Of a DNA stretch of 64,000 nucleotides, positions 1 through 8,375 are shown in pieces. Position numbers and translations under genes: made by a program. Origin of the DNA: DATKKG01 sp035543015 (GTDB lineage: Archaea > Thermoproteota > Nitrososphaeria > Conexivisphaerales > DTJL01); the NCBI GenBank assembly GCA_035543015.1, contig DATKKG010000061.1:1-64000 (forward strand), read 5' to 3'. The notes under the pieces were generated by a model that searched no databases, was not told the DNA's origin, and saw nothing but the letters and a program-made list of their open reading frames with translations. Positions within the stretch are counted from its first letter, which is position 1, and every line of letters begins with the position of its first letter.

Positions 1-19
1 GGCGTGGGCTTGGACCTGC
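1..19 (-). repeat. Copy of dispersed ~19-bp motif
   Basis: On the minus strand this reads GCAGGTCCAAGCCCACGCC. The same word, exact or nearly so, occurs at 59915, 60508, 61536, 63364 and, more diverged, 52682, all on the plus strand. Here it lies just downstream of the stop of the zinc-ribbon gene, so it may sit upstream of a further minus-strand gene outside the window. Confidence 0.7.
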
Positions 20-26
20 TCAGAGA

Positions 27-290
27 TTAGCTAACCTGTTTCCCGCAATACGGGCAGAACCTCGCGCCTTGGACCAGGCCTCCGCCGCAGTAGGTGCAGA
101 ATCGTGTGGCTGCAGACGGAGCCGAGCCTCCCTGCGGTTGCGTGGCGCCCAGACCCGCTCTCTTCCAAATTCCAATCCCAGCGAGACCCAGTAGCACAAG
201 TATGATGAATCCGAAGAACAGAACGGCCACTACAACAATCACGATAAGCCACTCCGAGCCTTGAAGGAGGAACGGGAACTGGACTGTCAC
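27..290 (-). CDS. Membrane-anchored zinc-ribbon protein
   Basis: This 87-residue protein has one strongly hydrophobic segment (about residues 13-42), a short linker, and a C-terminal zinc ribbon with Cys65, Cys68, Cys79 and Cys82 in a CxYCG...CPYCG pattern. Small 'TM plus zinc ribbon' proteins are common in archaea and generally have no assigned function. The start is a GTG about 25 nt after a TATA-like box on the minus strand, which suggests a leaderless mRNA. It is divergent from aIF5B. The ribbon probably faces the cytoplasm, but orientation cannot be read from the sequence. Confidence 0.75.
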   Translation of the reverse strand: MTVQFPFLLQGSEWLIVIVVVAVLFFGFIILVLLGLAGIGIWKRAGLGATQPQGGSAPSAATRFCTYCGGGLVQGARFCPYCGKQVS

Positions 291-314
291 AGCAGTAAGT
301 CTGAACGTACGGAG

Positions 315-321
315 ATATAAT
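315..321 (-). promoter_or_regulatory. TATA box of the zinc-ribbon gene
   Basis: The plus strand reads ATATAAT here, so the minus strand has ATTATAT about 25-30 nt upstream of the GTG start at 290. That is the normal archaeal spacing for a leaderless transcript. Confidence 0.45.
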
Positions 322-449
322 GTCTCGTTTGTGCGCAGCTATGAGGCATCGGACTGGGCTTGGGCTTGGAACTGCGAAGCAACAGGCAACATGACTCGGC
401 TTCATTGAAACAGCGCTCGACCTGTTCAGATCGGAGCTCGAAGAATAGG

Positions 450-455
450 TTATAT
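450..455 (+). promoter_or_regulatory. TATA-like box upstream of aIF5B
   Basis: TTATAT lies about 41 nt upstream of the TTG start at 496 and is the only A/T-rich box in this part of the intergenic region. Confidence 0.4.
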
Positions 456-495
456 CTGCCATCTCCGGCCCTGTCTCTACGGATGCTGGTCTGCC

Positions 496-2280
496 TTGTC
501 CACGCAAATACGTCAGCCGATACTGGTCGTTTTGGGTCATGTGGACTCGGGGAAAACCTCACTGCTTGACGCTTTGAGGGGAACCGGGGTTCAGGCACGC
601 GAGGCCGGCGGCATCACTCAGCAGATTGGGGCCAGCTTCTTCCCCCCTGAGACTCTCACGCAGATCTGCGGCAACCTCCTGAAGGGGCAGGGAGGGGGGG
701 TCAAGATACCCGGGCTTCTCGTGATAGACACTCCGGGCCATGAGGCGTTCAGCAACCTCCGCATAAGGGGCGGCTCGGCGGCCGACCTCGCCATCCTTGT
801 CGTGGACATCACTAAGGGCCTGGAGCCGCAGACGCTCGAGAGCATCGAGATACTGAAGGGAAGGAAGGTGCCTTTCGTCGTCGCGCTGAACAAGATCGAC
901 CTTCTTGCAGGCTGGAGGCCCAAGAAGGGCAGGCTGGTCGTGGCAGCCCAAAAGGAGCTCGAGCCTGCGACCCTGGAGCTCCTGGACCAGGGGATCTACA
1001 GGGTGGTCGGGCAGCTGTCCAGGCTGGGATTCAACAGCGACGCCTACTACCGCGTCCAGAGCTTCACCAAACAGGTATCCATCGTGCCCCTATCCGCTCA
1101 CACGGGAGAGGGTCTCTCCGAGCTGATGGCGGTGGTCGTGGGGCTCTCCCAGCAGTACATGACGGAGCGCCTGAAGACGAGCCTCGGGCTTCCGAAGGGG
1201 ATAGTGCTCGAGGTCAAGGATGAGCCGGGGCTCGGGGAAACCGCCAACGTCATCCTTGTCGACGGCGTCCTGAAGGTGGGTTCCACCATCGTCGTCGGAA
1301 AGCGGGAGGGGGCCCAGGGGGTCAAGATCAGGGCCCTCCTGGAACCGAAGCCCCTGGACGAGATGAGGGACCCCAGGGACAAGTTCACTCCGGTGCAAGA
1401 GGTCGCCGCCGCGGCAGGAGTGAAGCTGTCGGCGCCGGACCTTGAAGGCGTGCTGGCGGGCTCCCCGGTGGTAGGGGTCACCCCGGAGCAGGACCTCGAG
1501 GCGGCGAAGTCGTTCGTGGACTCCGCCATCAAGGAGGCGCTCATCCAGACAGACACCCTCGGGGTGGTGCTGAAGGCGGACACCCTGGGAGCTCTGGAGG
1601 CCATCACGTCACTGCTGAAGAAGAACGGGATACCGATCAGGGTGGCGGACATAGGGCAGGTCAACAAGAGGGACGTCGTGCAGGCGGAGTCGGTGATGGC
1701 CTCGGACAGGTACCTGGGGGTGTTACTGGCCTTCAACGTGAAGGTGCTGGACGAAGCAGCCGAGGACGCCAAGGAGAGGGGGGTCAGGATCTTCTCCAGC
1801 GACGTGATCTACAACCTCATCGACGACTATACGACCTGGGCGACCACTGAGAAGGAGAGCGAGAGGAGGGCGACGCTCTCGACCATGACGCCTCCATGCA
1901 AGTTCCGCCTCCTCAGGGGACTGGTATTCCGGAGGAGCGGCCCCGCGGTGTTCGGCGTCGAGATACTCGAAGGGACTCTGAAGGGGAAGGTCAAGGTGAT
2001 GAACTCCTCGGGGGAGGAGGTCGGGATGGTGCAGCAGCTCCAGAACGAAGGAAACGAAGTGGAGTCGGCCTCCAAGGGTGAGCAGGTGGCCATCTCGATG
2101 AAGGAGCCGGTGATAGGGCGCCAGATCAAGGAGGAGGAGACGCTCTACTCCCTTCCCGCCAGCGACGACGCAAGGCTCTACAAGACGAGGTTCGCCGACA
2201 GGCTCTCCCCGGAGGAGACGAAGCTGCTGGACTCGATCATCACCATGAGGCGGAAGGTCCAGTACATGTACGCCTTCTGA
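496..2280 (+). CDS. infB: Translation initiation factor aIF5B (IF2-like GTPase)
   Basis: The archaeal homologue of IF2/eIF5B is a GTPase that promotes subunit joining and initiator-tRNA positioning. The 594 residues match the usual archaeal length. G1 is GHVDSGKT (residues 14-21), the switch I threonine is in GITQQIGA (about 41), G3 is DTPGHEA (78-84) and G4 is NKID (132-135). Beta-barrel and C-terminal IF2 domains follow. The TTG start at 496 puts the G1 motif at its normal distance from the N terminus. Ribosomal protein S6e and aIF2-gamma follow on the same strand, a common archaeal arrangement. Confidence 0.97.
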   Translation: MSTQIRQPILVVLGHVDSGKTSLLDALRGTGVQAREAGGITQQIGASFFPPETLTQICGNLLKGQGGGVKIPGLLVIDTPGHEAFSNLRIRGGSAADLAILVVDITKGLEPQTLESIEILKGRKVPFVVALNKIDLLAGWRPKKGRLVVAAQKELEPATLELLDQGIYRVVGQLSRLGFNSDAYYRVQSFTKQVSIVPLSAHTGEGLSELMAVVVGLSQQYMTERLKTSLGLPKGIVLEVKDEPGLGETANVILVDGVLKVGSTIVVGKREGAQGVKIRALLEPKPLDEMRDPRDKFTPVQEVAAAAGVKLSAPDLEGVLAGSPVVGVTPEQDLEAAKSFVDSAIKEALIQTDTLGVVLKADTLGALEAITSLLKKNGIPIRVADIGQVNKRDVVQAESVMASDRYLGVLLAFNVKVLDEAAEDAKERGVRIFSSDVIYNLIDDYTTWATTEKESERRATLSTMTPPCKFRLLRGLVFRRSGPAVFGVEILEGTLKGKVKVMNSSGEEVGMVQQLQNEGNEVESASKGEQVAISMKEPVIGRQIKEEETLYSLPASDDARLYKTRFADRLSPEETKLLDSIITMRRKVQYMYAF

Positions 2281-2598
2281 CCGGCTCTGAGAGGTCATCT
2301 TCCTATTCTTCCCTTGCAGGCATCGGCTCTGAGGACTACGGGAGTCGTCCGGTTCCCCTTCATGGCTTCACCTGCCAGCCTTTTCTCACAGGCCACCAGC
2401 CTCTCTCGACCGCGGCGGGGGAGGGAACTGGCGATCCCCGCCAGCCCCCGTTCGGACAGGATTGCCGCAGCGTTCGCGTCGCTAACGACCTTCCAGCCGT
2501 AGCGACTGGGGTTCGCCCTTCAGTCGGTAATCTCCCTGAACCTTCTGACCGAAAATCTATTAAGAATCGCGAAGTAGGCTCTGGGAGAGGAGCGAAAG
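2281..2598 (+). other. 318-nt intergenic region without a recognised gene
   Basis: It lies between aIF5B and S6e. A 62-codon open frame (2314-2502) shows no family features and is probably chance in GC-rich DNA. I looked for tRNA, RNase P and SRP RNA hallmarks and saw none. The last 45 nt hold the S6e promoter. Confidence 0.5.
2557..2564 (+). promoter_or_regulatory. TATA box of the S6e gene
   Basis: CTATTAAG lies 35 nt upstream of the TTG start at 2599 in an A-rich stretch that stands out from the GC-rich surroundings. Confidence 0.5.
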
Positions 2599-3009
2599 TT
2601 GCCTACGTTTCAGGTAGTCCTGTCCGAGCCCAAGACGAGGAAGGCGGTCAAGCTTGAGCTCAAGGACCCGAAGTCTTCCTTCATGATAGGCCTCAAGATA
2701 GGCCAGGTGGTGGACGCCAACCCCATAGGCGTCAAAGGCAAGATCAAGATCACCGGCGGGAGCGACAGGGCGGGCTTCCCCATGAGGGCCGGGATCCAGG
2801 GGGCGGGCAAGAAGTACGTAAACCTGGCTGACGCGCCGGGCTTCAAGCCGACTTCCTCCGGCCTCAGGAGGAGGAAGCTCCTGAGAGGGGAGACCATCTC
2901 TGAGGACATCTACCAGGTCAACGCCGTGCTGACCGAAGGCGAAATGCCCGAGGCGCCCAAGGAAGAGAAGGCGGCAGAGGAGGCGTCAGCGAAGGGCGGC
3001 AAGAAGTAG
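2599..3009 (+). CDS. rps6e: Small ribosomal subunit protein S6e
   Basis: S6e is an archaeal/eukaryotic protein of the 30S subunit. This 136-residue form carries the family signature GGSDxAGFPMR (about residues 53-63) and the basic stretch GLRRRKLLRGETIS. The last ~20 residues are an acidic, Ala/Lys-rich tail that is probably disordered. The start is TTG. It sits between aIF5B and aIF2-gamma. Confidence 0.97.
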   Translation: MPTFQVVLSEPKTRKAVKLELKDPKSSFMIGLKIGQVVDANPIGVKGKIKITGGSDRAGFPMRAGIQGAGKKYVNLADAPGFKPTSSGLRRRKLLRGETISEDIYQVNAVLTEGEMPEAPKEEKAAEEASAKGGKK

Positions 3010-3064
3010 GCCCTCCGTCGCACTGAACCTTTATCAATACACCTTCGGGATACCCTAGTTATAC

Positions 3065-4303
3065 ATGTCCAGCGGCTCCACCAAACCCATTCCAAGACAA
3101 CCTGAGGTGAACATCGGCACCAGCGGGCACGTTGACCACGGAAAGACCACGCTGGTCGAGGCCTTGACGGGCAAGTGGACGAGCGCCCACAGCGAGGAGC
3201 TCAGGAGGGGCATCACCATCAGGGTGGGCTACGCGGACGCCGCCATATACCGCTGCGAGGGAGAGAGCCCGCCAGCCTGCTACAACACCGACGGCGAATG
3301 CAAGGGAGGGGAGGCGAAGCTTCTGCGGGTTGCCTCCTTCGTGGACAGCCCAGGCCACGAGAGCCTCATGGCCAACATGCTCAGCGGGGCCGCGATAATG
3401 GACGGGGCGATCATCGTGATCGCCGCCAACGAGCCCGTGCCGCAGCCTCAGACAAAGGAACACGTTCAGGCGCTGCGGATGATCGGCGTCGAGAAGGTGG
3501 TGGTGGCCCAGAACAAGGTGGACCTGGTGGCCTACGAGCAGGCCCTCGCCAACGAGTCGAGGATTAGGAGCTTCCTCGAGTCCTACGGCTACGGCAACGC
3601 CCCCCTCGTGCCCATTTCCGCCCAGAAGCACCTGAACATCGACGCTCTCCTCGAAGCCATAGAGGCCACGATCCCCACTCCCCAGAGGGACATCGCAGCG
3701 AAGCCCTTCATGCACGTACTGCGTTCGTTCGACGTGAACCGGCCGGGGACCCCCATCGACAAGGTGCGGGGAGGGGTGGTGGGAGGCTCACTTACCCAGG
3801 GTACGCTGAAGGTGGGCGACCAGATCGAAATAAGGCCCGGCCTCTACGACAGCGTCAAGACGAAGTATGTGGCGGTCGTGACGACGGTCGTCAGCCTCGG
3901 GACAAGCGCCGGCCTCGTCGACTCGGTCAAGCCTGGAGGGCTGGTGGCGATCGGGACCACTCTGGACCCCTTCTACACAAAGAGCGACGCTCTGGTGGGG
4001 AGCGTGGCTGGAATCCCGGGCACGTTACCCGAGGAGATAAGCGACCTTGGGATGAAGCCCACGCTGTTCGACACCGTGGTTGGCGTCAACGATGTGATCA
4101 AGGTCGAGCCCATCAAGATGAACGAGATCCTGAGGCTGAACGTAGGCACCGCCACAACGGCGGGAACCGTGTTCCAGATGAAGGGAGGCAACGTCTACGT
4201 GAAGCTCAGGAAACCGGTCTGCCCGGCCCCGGGCGCCAGGGTCGCCATCAGCAGGAGGGTGGGCGACCGCTGGAGGCTCATCGGTTCGGCCACTCTGGTG
4301 TAG
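3065..4303 (+). CDS. eif2g: Translation initiation factor aIF2, gamma subunit
   Basis: This is the GTPase subunit of heterotrimeric aIF2, which delivers Met-tRNAi to the ribosome and can bind mRNA 5' ends. In 412 residues it has G1 GHVDHGKT (21-28), a cysteine-containing insert (Cys64, Cys72, Cys79) where the family zinc knuckle lies, G3 DSPGHE (94-99) and G4 NKVD (150-153), then two EF-Tu-like barrels. Only three cysteines are visible in the insert. The start is ATG. A PIN-domain gene follows after 4 nt and is probably co-transcribed. Confidence 0.97.
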   Translation: MSSGSTKPIPRQPEVNIGTSGHVDHGKTTLVEALTGKWTSAHSEELRRGITIRVGYADAAIYRCEGESPPACYNTDGECKGGEAKLLRVASFVDSPGHESLMANMLSGAAIMDGAIIVIAANEPVPQPQTKEHVQALRMIGVEKVVVAQNKVDLVAYEQALANESRIRSFLESYGYGNAPLVPISAQKHLNIDALLEAIEATIPTPQRDIAAKPFMHVLRSFDVNRPGTPIDKVRGGVVGGSLTQGTLKVGDQIEIRPGLYDSVKTKYVAVVTTVVSLGTSAGLVDSVKPGGLVAIGTTLDPFYTKSDALVGSVAGIPGTLPEEISDLGMKPTLFDTVVGVNDVIKVEPIKMNEILRLNVGTATTAGTVFQMKGGNVYVKLRKPVCPAPGARVAISRRVGDRWRLIGSATLV

Positions 4304-4307
4304 GCCG

Positions 4308-4682
4308 TTGCTGGTGCTGCTGGATACCTCCATCCTCATCTACCTGGTCGAAACTCCGTCCTCCTTCCTGGAGGGGCTCACGGGAAGCCTCGGGAAGGTG
4401 GAGTTCGCTGTCACCGATTCGGTCCTCGGGGAGCTGAAGGGCCTGGCCGCGTCCAGGGGCGCCAGGGCGAAGAAGGCCAAGGGCGCGCTCTCCTATGCCC
4501 AGGGGCTGAAGTCCTACCCTGTGGGAGGGGAGGCCGACGACTCTCTTGTCAAGCTGGCACTGAGGGAACGGGCCGTAGTGGCGACCCTGGATGGAGAGCT
4601 TGCGTCATCTCTCAGAAGGAAGGGGATACCAGTGGCGACCCTGAGCGGCGACCGGCTTCTAGTTCTGGGAGCGACCACCTGA
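4308..4682 (+). CDS. PIN-domain ribonuclease-like protein
   Basis: The 124-residue PIN-fold protein keeps all four acidic positions expected for a metal-dependent nuclease site: Asp6 (LLDTS), Glu42 (GELKG), Asp77/78 (EADD) and Asp95 (ATLDGE). Archaeal PIN proteins encoded next to aIF2-gamma and rpoE belong to the Fcf1/Utp24-like, rRNA-processing-associated group rather than to toxin-antitoxin pairs, and no antitoxin gene is adjacent here. The TTG start lies 4 nt after the aIF2-gamma stop. A role in rRNA processing is inferred from neighbourhood. Confidence 0.85.
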   Translation: MLVLLDTSILIYLVETPSSFLEGLTGSLGKVEFAVTDSVLGELKGLAASRGARAKKAKGALSYAQGLKSYPVGGEADDSLVKLALRERAVVATLDGELASSLRRKGIPVATLSGDRLLVLGATT

Positions 4683-4702
4683 GTTCGGCCTACTTTGAAA
4701 AA

Positions 4703-4711
4703 GTTTAAAAT
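4703..4711 (+). promoter_or_regulatory. TATA box of the rpoE1-spt4 operon
   Basis: GTTTAAAAT is flanked by an A-rich stretch typical of a BRE/TATA element. A start about 25 nt downstream gives a ~40-nt leader before the TTG at 4771 and excludes the upstream in-frame GTG at 4714 as translation start. Confidence 0.6.
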
Positions 4712-4770
4712 ACGTGCGCCTGAGACCTCTTCGTGGAGCAGGGCCGCGAGGTCTTTGTGAGAGGGTCAAG

Positions 4771-5352
4771 TTGTTCCAGCTAGTGAAGCTGAGGGACGTC
4801 GTCCGAGTCCCGCCTGACAAGTTCAGGGAGCCGCTGAAGGGGGTAGCGGAGACCGTGCTCAAGATGAGATACGAGAGCACGCTGACTCCGGAACACGGCT
4901 ACATCATATTGGTGACCGGAGTGCAGGTCGAGCCGGTGGGCAAGATGGTCCACGGCGACGGAGGGATCTATCACCACGTCGAATTCTCGGTCCTGGCCTA
5001 CGAGCCGAAGCTGCAGGAGATAGTCGAAGGGGAGGTGGTGGAGATCACCGAGTTCGGCGCTTTCGTGAGGATCGGTCCGGCCGACGCGCTCCTCCATGTC
5101 TCTCAGATCATGGACGACTACATCTCCTCCGACCTGAAGCAGGGCATCATCCTCGGCAGCAGCACCAACAGGAAGCTCAAGGTGGGCTCGAAGGTCCGGG
5201 TGAGGATAACGGCGGTCAGCTTGAGCCGGGGCATAAGTCTCGGCAAGATCGGCGTGACGTGCAGGCAGCCGTACCTTGGAGCTTTCGAATGGATAGAGGA
5301 GGACCTCGCGAAGGCGGCGCCGAAGAAGGGCGCCAAGGAGACGAAGGCCTAG
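4771..5352 (+). CDS. rpoE1: RNA polymerase subunit Rpo7 (RpoE')
   Basis: Rpo7 forms the stalk of archaeal RNA polymerase with Rpo4 and helps in open-complex formation. The N-terminal tip domain begins FQLVKLRDVVRVPP, matching the family, and a C-terminal S1 RNA-binding domain (VEITEFGAFVRIG...LHVSQI) fills the rest. I place the start at the TTG at 4771 (193 residues) because it restores the family N terminus and lies downstream of the TATA box. The in-frame GTG at 4714 would precede the transcription start. Spt4 follows closely, as in most archaea. Confidence 0.95.
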   Translation: MFQLVKLRDVVRVPPDKFREPLKGVAETVLKMRYESTLTPEHGYIILVTGVQVEPVGKMVHGDGGIYHHVEFSVLAYEPKLQEIVEGEVVEITEFGAFVRIGPADALLHVSQIMDDYISSDLKQGIILGSSTNRKLKVGSKVRVRITAVSLSRGISLGKIGVTCRQPYLGAFEWIEEDLAKAAPKKGAKETKA

Positions 5353-5364
5353 GGGCGTTTCGGT

Positions 5365-5553
5365 TTGACCAAGGAGCTCGCCTGCAGAAAGTGCATGTTC
5401 ATCAGCCAGGGCAAGGTCTGCCCTGCGTGCGGCTCTGTGGACCTGACCGAGAACTGGAAGGGGCAGGTGGTCATATTCAACGTGGAGAAATCCGAGGTCG
5501 CCAAGACCTTGGGCGTGACCAAGCCGGGCAAGTATGCCCTTCAAGTGAGCTAG
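5365..5553 (+). CDS. spt4: Transcription elongation factor Spt4 (RpoE'')
   Basis: This 62-residue zinc protein pairs with Spt5 to form the processivity clamp on RNA polymerase. Zinc ligands are Cys7, Cys10, Cys19 and Cys22 (CRKC...CPAC), followed by the short beta-sandwich that contacts Spt5. The start is TTG. It is the second gene of the rpoE1 operon and is followed 4 nt later by the DUF359 kinase. Confidence 0.93.
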   Translation: MTKELACRKCMFISQGKVCPACGSVDLTENWKGQVVIFNVEKSEVAKTLGVTKPGKYALQVS

Positions 5554-5557
5554 GGAG

Positions 5558-6076
5558 TTGCCGTACTACAGGCTCCAGAACTACCAGAGAGAGGACCTGA
5601 GGAGACCCCTTGGGGTCCTTATCAGCAACGGCGACCTGGCGGCCTACCTCAAGGAGGCGGTGCCGTCCGACGCGACCGTCGTGACCGTTGGGGACAGGAC
5701 CACGGAATACTTCGTCACCCACGGGTGGCGCCCTTCCCTGCAGATAGTGGACACTCTTGAGAAGAGGGCGAGGCGCACGGCGCCCGTCGGAGGCTTCGAC
5801 CGGATGACGAGCGTTAGCAACCCGGCCGGGGGCATCTCGAGCGAAGCCATGGAGCTGGTCCGGACGGAACTGGCTAATGGAGGCGCCTCCAGGATCCTCG
5901 TTGTGGGCGAGGAGGACCTCCTCCTGCTGCCGGTCCTGGTCTTCGCTGCGGACGGGACCGACGTCTTCTACGGGCAGCCCAACGAGGGAATGGTCCACGT
6001 GAAGGTCTCGCCGCAGACCAGGAAGAGGGCAGTGGACGTGCTCTCCGTGATGGGATACCAGGCGCCGATGCGCTGA
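5558..6076 (+). CDS. GTP-dependent dephospho-CoA kinase (DUF359)
   Basis: The archaeal DUF359 family was shown in Thermococcus kodakarensis to catalyse the last step of coenzyme A synthesis using GTP. This 172-residue protein has the expected blocks: LGVLISNG near the N terminus, TVGDRTT around residue 46, and GEEDLLLLPVLVFAADGTDVFYGQ near residue 110-132. The TTG start follows the Spt4 stop by 4 nt. The Spt4-DUF359-S24e-S27ae order recurs in archaea. Confidence 0.9.
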   Translation: MPYYRLQNYQREDLRRPLGVLISNGDLAAYLKEAVPSDATVVTVGDRTTEYFVTHGWRPSLQIVDTLEKRARRTAPVGGFDRMTSVSNPAGGISSEAMELVRTELANGGASRILVVGEEDLLLLPVLVFAADGTDVFYGQPNEGMVHVKVSPQTRKRAVDVLSVMGYQAPMR

Positions 6077-6116
6077 TCTGGAACCCCATGCTTCATCTCC
6101 CCCTCCACCATAAGAT

Positions 6117-6125
6117 TCTTAAATG
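6117..6125 (+). promoter_or_regulatory. TATA box of the S24e-S27ae operon
   Basis: TTCTTAAAT lies about 25 nt upstream of the ATG at 6146, as for a leaderless transcript. Confidence 0.5.
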
Positions 6126-6145
6126 CACGCGCTGGTAGGCGTTGG

Positions 6146-6502
6146 ATGACTATGTCTCTGCAGCGGACGAAACTCTTCGAGAACGCATTGCTCGGCCGGA
6201 AGGAGGCCACGTACTACTTCAAAGACTCGGCCGGCATGCTGAACAGGTCCCAGGCCGTCAAGTTGGTGGCCAACGACCTCGGAGTGAAGGAGGAGAACGT
6301 GGTGGTGATGGGCATCCGCGGCAGGCAGGGGACGCGAGACCTCGTCGGCACCTTCTACGCTTTCGAAGACGTCAAGGCCGCGAAGGCTCAGCTACCGAAG
6401 CACTACTTCCTCAGGAGCATGTCCAAGGAGGACCGCAAGAAGTACTTCGAGGAAAGGAGGAAGAGCCGGGCCAAGAAGGTGGCCCCTGCGCAGAAGAAGT
6501 AG
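6146..6502 (+). CDS. rps24e: Small ribosomal subunit protein S24e
   Basis: S24e is an archaeal/eukaryotic 30S protein of about 100-120 residues; this one has 118. Family blocks are present: NALLGRKEATYYF, the Val/Ile-rich strand ENVVVMGIRGRQGTRD, and GTFYAFEDVKAAKAQLPKH, ending in a Lys/Arg-rich tail. It is followed 17 nt later by S27ae. Confidence 0.95.
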   Translation: MTMSLQRTKLFENALLGRKEATYYFKDSAGMLNRSQAVKLVANDLGVKEENVVVMGIRGRQGTRDLVGTFYAFEDVKAAKAQLPKHYFLRSMSKEDRKKYFEERRKSRAKKVAPAQKK

Positions 6503-6519
6503 GAGTTGATGCCTAGACA

Positions 6520-6756
6520 ATGAGCACGGAAGTAACGCCGCCGGTGGAGGAGAAGAAGCCGAAGGCAGTCCGAAAGCCGAAGAAGCCGAAGGTGAGCCCG
6601 TCGGTGTACAAGTTCTACACGGTAAGCGGTGCCGTCCTTTCCAAGACCAAGAGGGAGTGCCCCAGGTGCGGCAGGGGGACCTTCATGGCTCAGCACAAGG
6701 ACAGATACTACTGCGGCAAGTGTGGCTTCACCGAGTGGTTCGAAAGGAAGCGCTAG
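6520..6756 (+). CDS. rps27ae: Small ribosomal subunit protein S27ae
   Basis: This 78-residue zinc-binding 30S protein has the ribbon CPRCGRGTFMA...YYCGKCGFTEWF. The N-terminal ~30 residues are a Lys/Pro-rich extension. The start is ATG. Its 3' end overlaps by 4 nt the 3' end of the convergent nucleotidyltransferase-kinase gene. Many archaea have Kae1/Bud32 after S27ae; here that place holds a different kinase-like gene on the opposite strand. Confidence 0.95.
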   Translation: MSTEVTPPVEEKKPKAVRKPKKPKVSPSVYKFYTVSGAVLSKTKRECPRCGRGTFMAQHKDRYYCGKCGFTEWFERKR

Positions 6757-8375
6757 GAGGCCTCCAGCTCCTTCCTGATGGCTATGGCCACAGGAGGCTG
6801 GACGAGTATCTGAAACGGAAGCACGTATTTTGATGCCGAAGCAGAGAACATGTTCTCCCTTGGGCCCGTTTCACAGTAGCCGTCCCTGAACAGCCTCACG
6901 AGGTTGACGGCGGCCTCGGGCGACTCGGCGGTTATGGCGGAATAGTAGAGGTATTCCACTATGTCCCAGGGCTGCTCGCCTCCCTCCTCCGCCTGTTCTA
7001 GGTCCACGATGTTGACGCCCGCGGCGTTGATGAGGACGTTGCTGGGCTTCGTATCGCCCAGGCAGAAGTTCGTGGCGTGGATGCTCCCCAGGACCCGTGC
7101 GAACCTGCGGACCTTCTCCGCAGCCGACGGGTTTCCCTTCATGGCCAACCGGGTTATGGGCTCGAGGTTCTCGCCGTCGACGAACTCCTTTACTACCACC
7201 CTGTCGTCCGGCGCGACCAGGAGGATGCGTGGCGCCAGGGCCCCCGCCTTCCTGACGGCCAGGGTCCCCCTGTACTCCCTGGAAAGCCTGAGAAGGGGCT
7301 TGGACTCGAACTGCTTGGCAGTGACCGTCATCATGTTGGCCACCACCCACTTGAAGCTCCAGAAGTCCTGGAACTTCTTGGCGACGACCTTTGTCTCGCC
7401 GCCGGGGTACTGGATCGTGTACAATATCGCTGAGGAGAAGAAGTCCCCCATGTTCTCCGTCTTGTACTGGTAGGGGGAGCCGATCCCCAGCTCGGCTATC
7501 GCCTCCCTGATCCAGTCGGAGGAGAAGACGAGCCTTCCGTGGGGGAGGCGGATGAGCCCCTTCGGATTCTCCAGCTCGGACGGAAGCCTCTCCACCCCCC
7601 GGCTCCTGCTGATCTTGGAGGTGAGCTCCTTGAAGGCGGTGTTCGCCCCCACCATCCCTGCGAAACCATGAGCGATGTACTGCCTGACCCCCCTTTCGGC
7701 GACCCGGAGCGGCTCAGAGAAGAGAGGGGCCTTGATGATCTTGGCCGAGTCCGCCGTCAGGACGCAGTAGCCCCCTTCCCTCTTCATCAGCCCCTCCTCC
7801 ACCAGGTCCCCTATGACGATCTCGAAACCCTTCAGGGTGCTGACGAGGTTCTCCTCCTTCTGCGGGCCGCTGTAGGTCCTCGAGTAGGAGTAGATGACCG
7901 GCGGGTAGACGAAAGCCCGCTTCTTCAGCTTCTCGAAGAGGAAATACGAAGGGGGGACGAGCATCTGCTGAGCGAAGTCGTCGTACCTGTCCAGGAGCTC
8001 CTCCACAGCTTCGAGGACGACCCGCCTCTTGAGGGATAGCTCAGCCTTCTTCAGGAACTCGGAGCCGTGCAGAGGCTGGTAGGTGTTAAGGAGGCGCCCC
8101 GAGACGAATTCGCCGAGCGATGCCTTCGTGGCGTCCTTGACGAACGACCCTTCGTCCACCAGCAGCGCAGAGAACTGCCTTCCGTCGATGGAGCCGTAAA
8201 TGTACTTGGCCCTTGGGCGCAACTTGTCCAGGACCACAATAAGGTCGAAGTCGCTGTCTGGCCTGGAGTAGCCCGCGACCTTGGAGCCGTAGGCGGCGAT
8301 GGCCACCACCTTCCTCGCCTTCGCGACCGAGGCCGCGGCCTTCAGGACGACCTCGCTGTCCCCAGGTCCCAGCAT
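6753..8375 (-). CDS. Nucleotidyltransferase fused to a RIO/APH-like kinase domain
   Basis: The 540-residue protein has two recognisable ends. Residues 25-50 carry the minimal nucleotidyltransferase signature GSKVAGYSRPDSDFDL (G30-S31, Asp42, Asp44). The C-terminal ~200 residues look like an atypical protein kinase or aminoglycoside phosphotransferase: VVKEFVDGENL, then a catalytic-loop-like GDTKPSNVLI, then a metal-binding-loop-like VDLEQA in place of DFG. The middle may hold a winged helix (YCVLTADSAKII region). The substrate is unknown. The upstream metallopeptidase-like gene ends in a TGATG overlap with this start, so the two are translationally coupled. Confidence 0.7.
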   Translation of the reverse strand: MLGPGDSEVVLKAAASVAKARKVVAIAAYGSKVAGYSRPDSDFDLIVVLDKLRPRAKYIYGSIDGRQFSALLVDEGSFVKDATKASLGEFVSGRLLNTYQPLHGSEFLKKAELSLKRRVVLEAVEELLDRYDDFAQQMLVPPSYFLFEKLKKRAFVYPPVIYSYSRTYSGPQKEENLVSTLKGFEIVIGDLVEEGLMKREGGYCVLTADSAKIIKAPLFSEPLRVAERGVRQYIAHGFAGMVGANTAFKELTSKISRSRGVERLPSELENPKGLIRLPHGRLVFSSDWIREAIAELGIGSPYQYKTENMGDFFSSAILYTIQYPGGETKVVAKKFQDFWSFKWVVANMMTVTAKQFESKPLLRLSREYRGTLAVRKAGALAPRILLVAPDDRVVVKEFVDGENLEPITRLAMKGNPSAAEKVRRFARVLGSIHATNFCLGDTKPSNVLINAAGVNIVDLEQAEEGGEQPWDIVEYLYYSAITAESPEAAVNLVRLFRDGYCETGPRENMFSASASKYVLPFQILVQPPVAIAIRKELEAS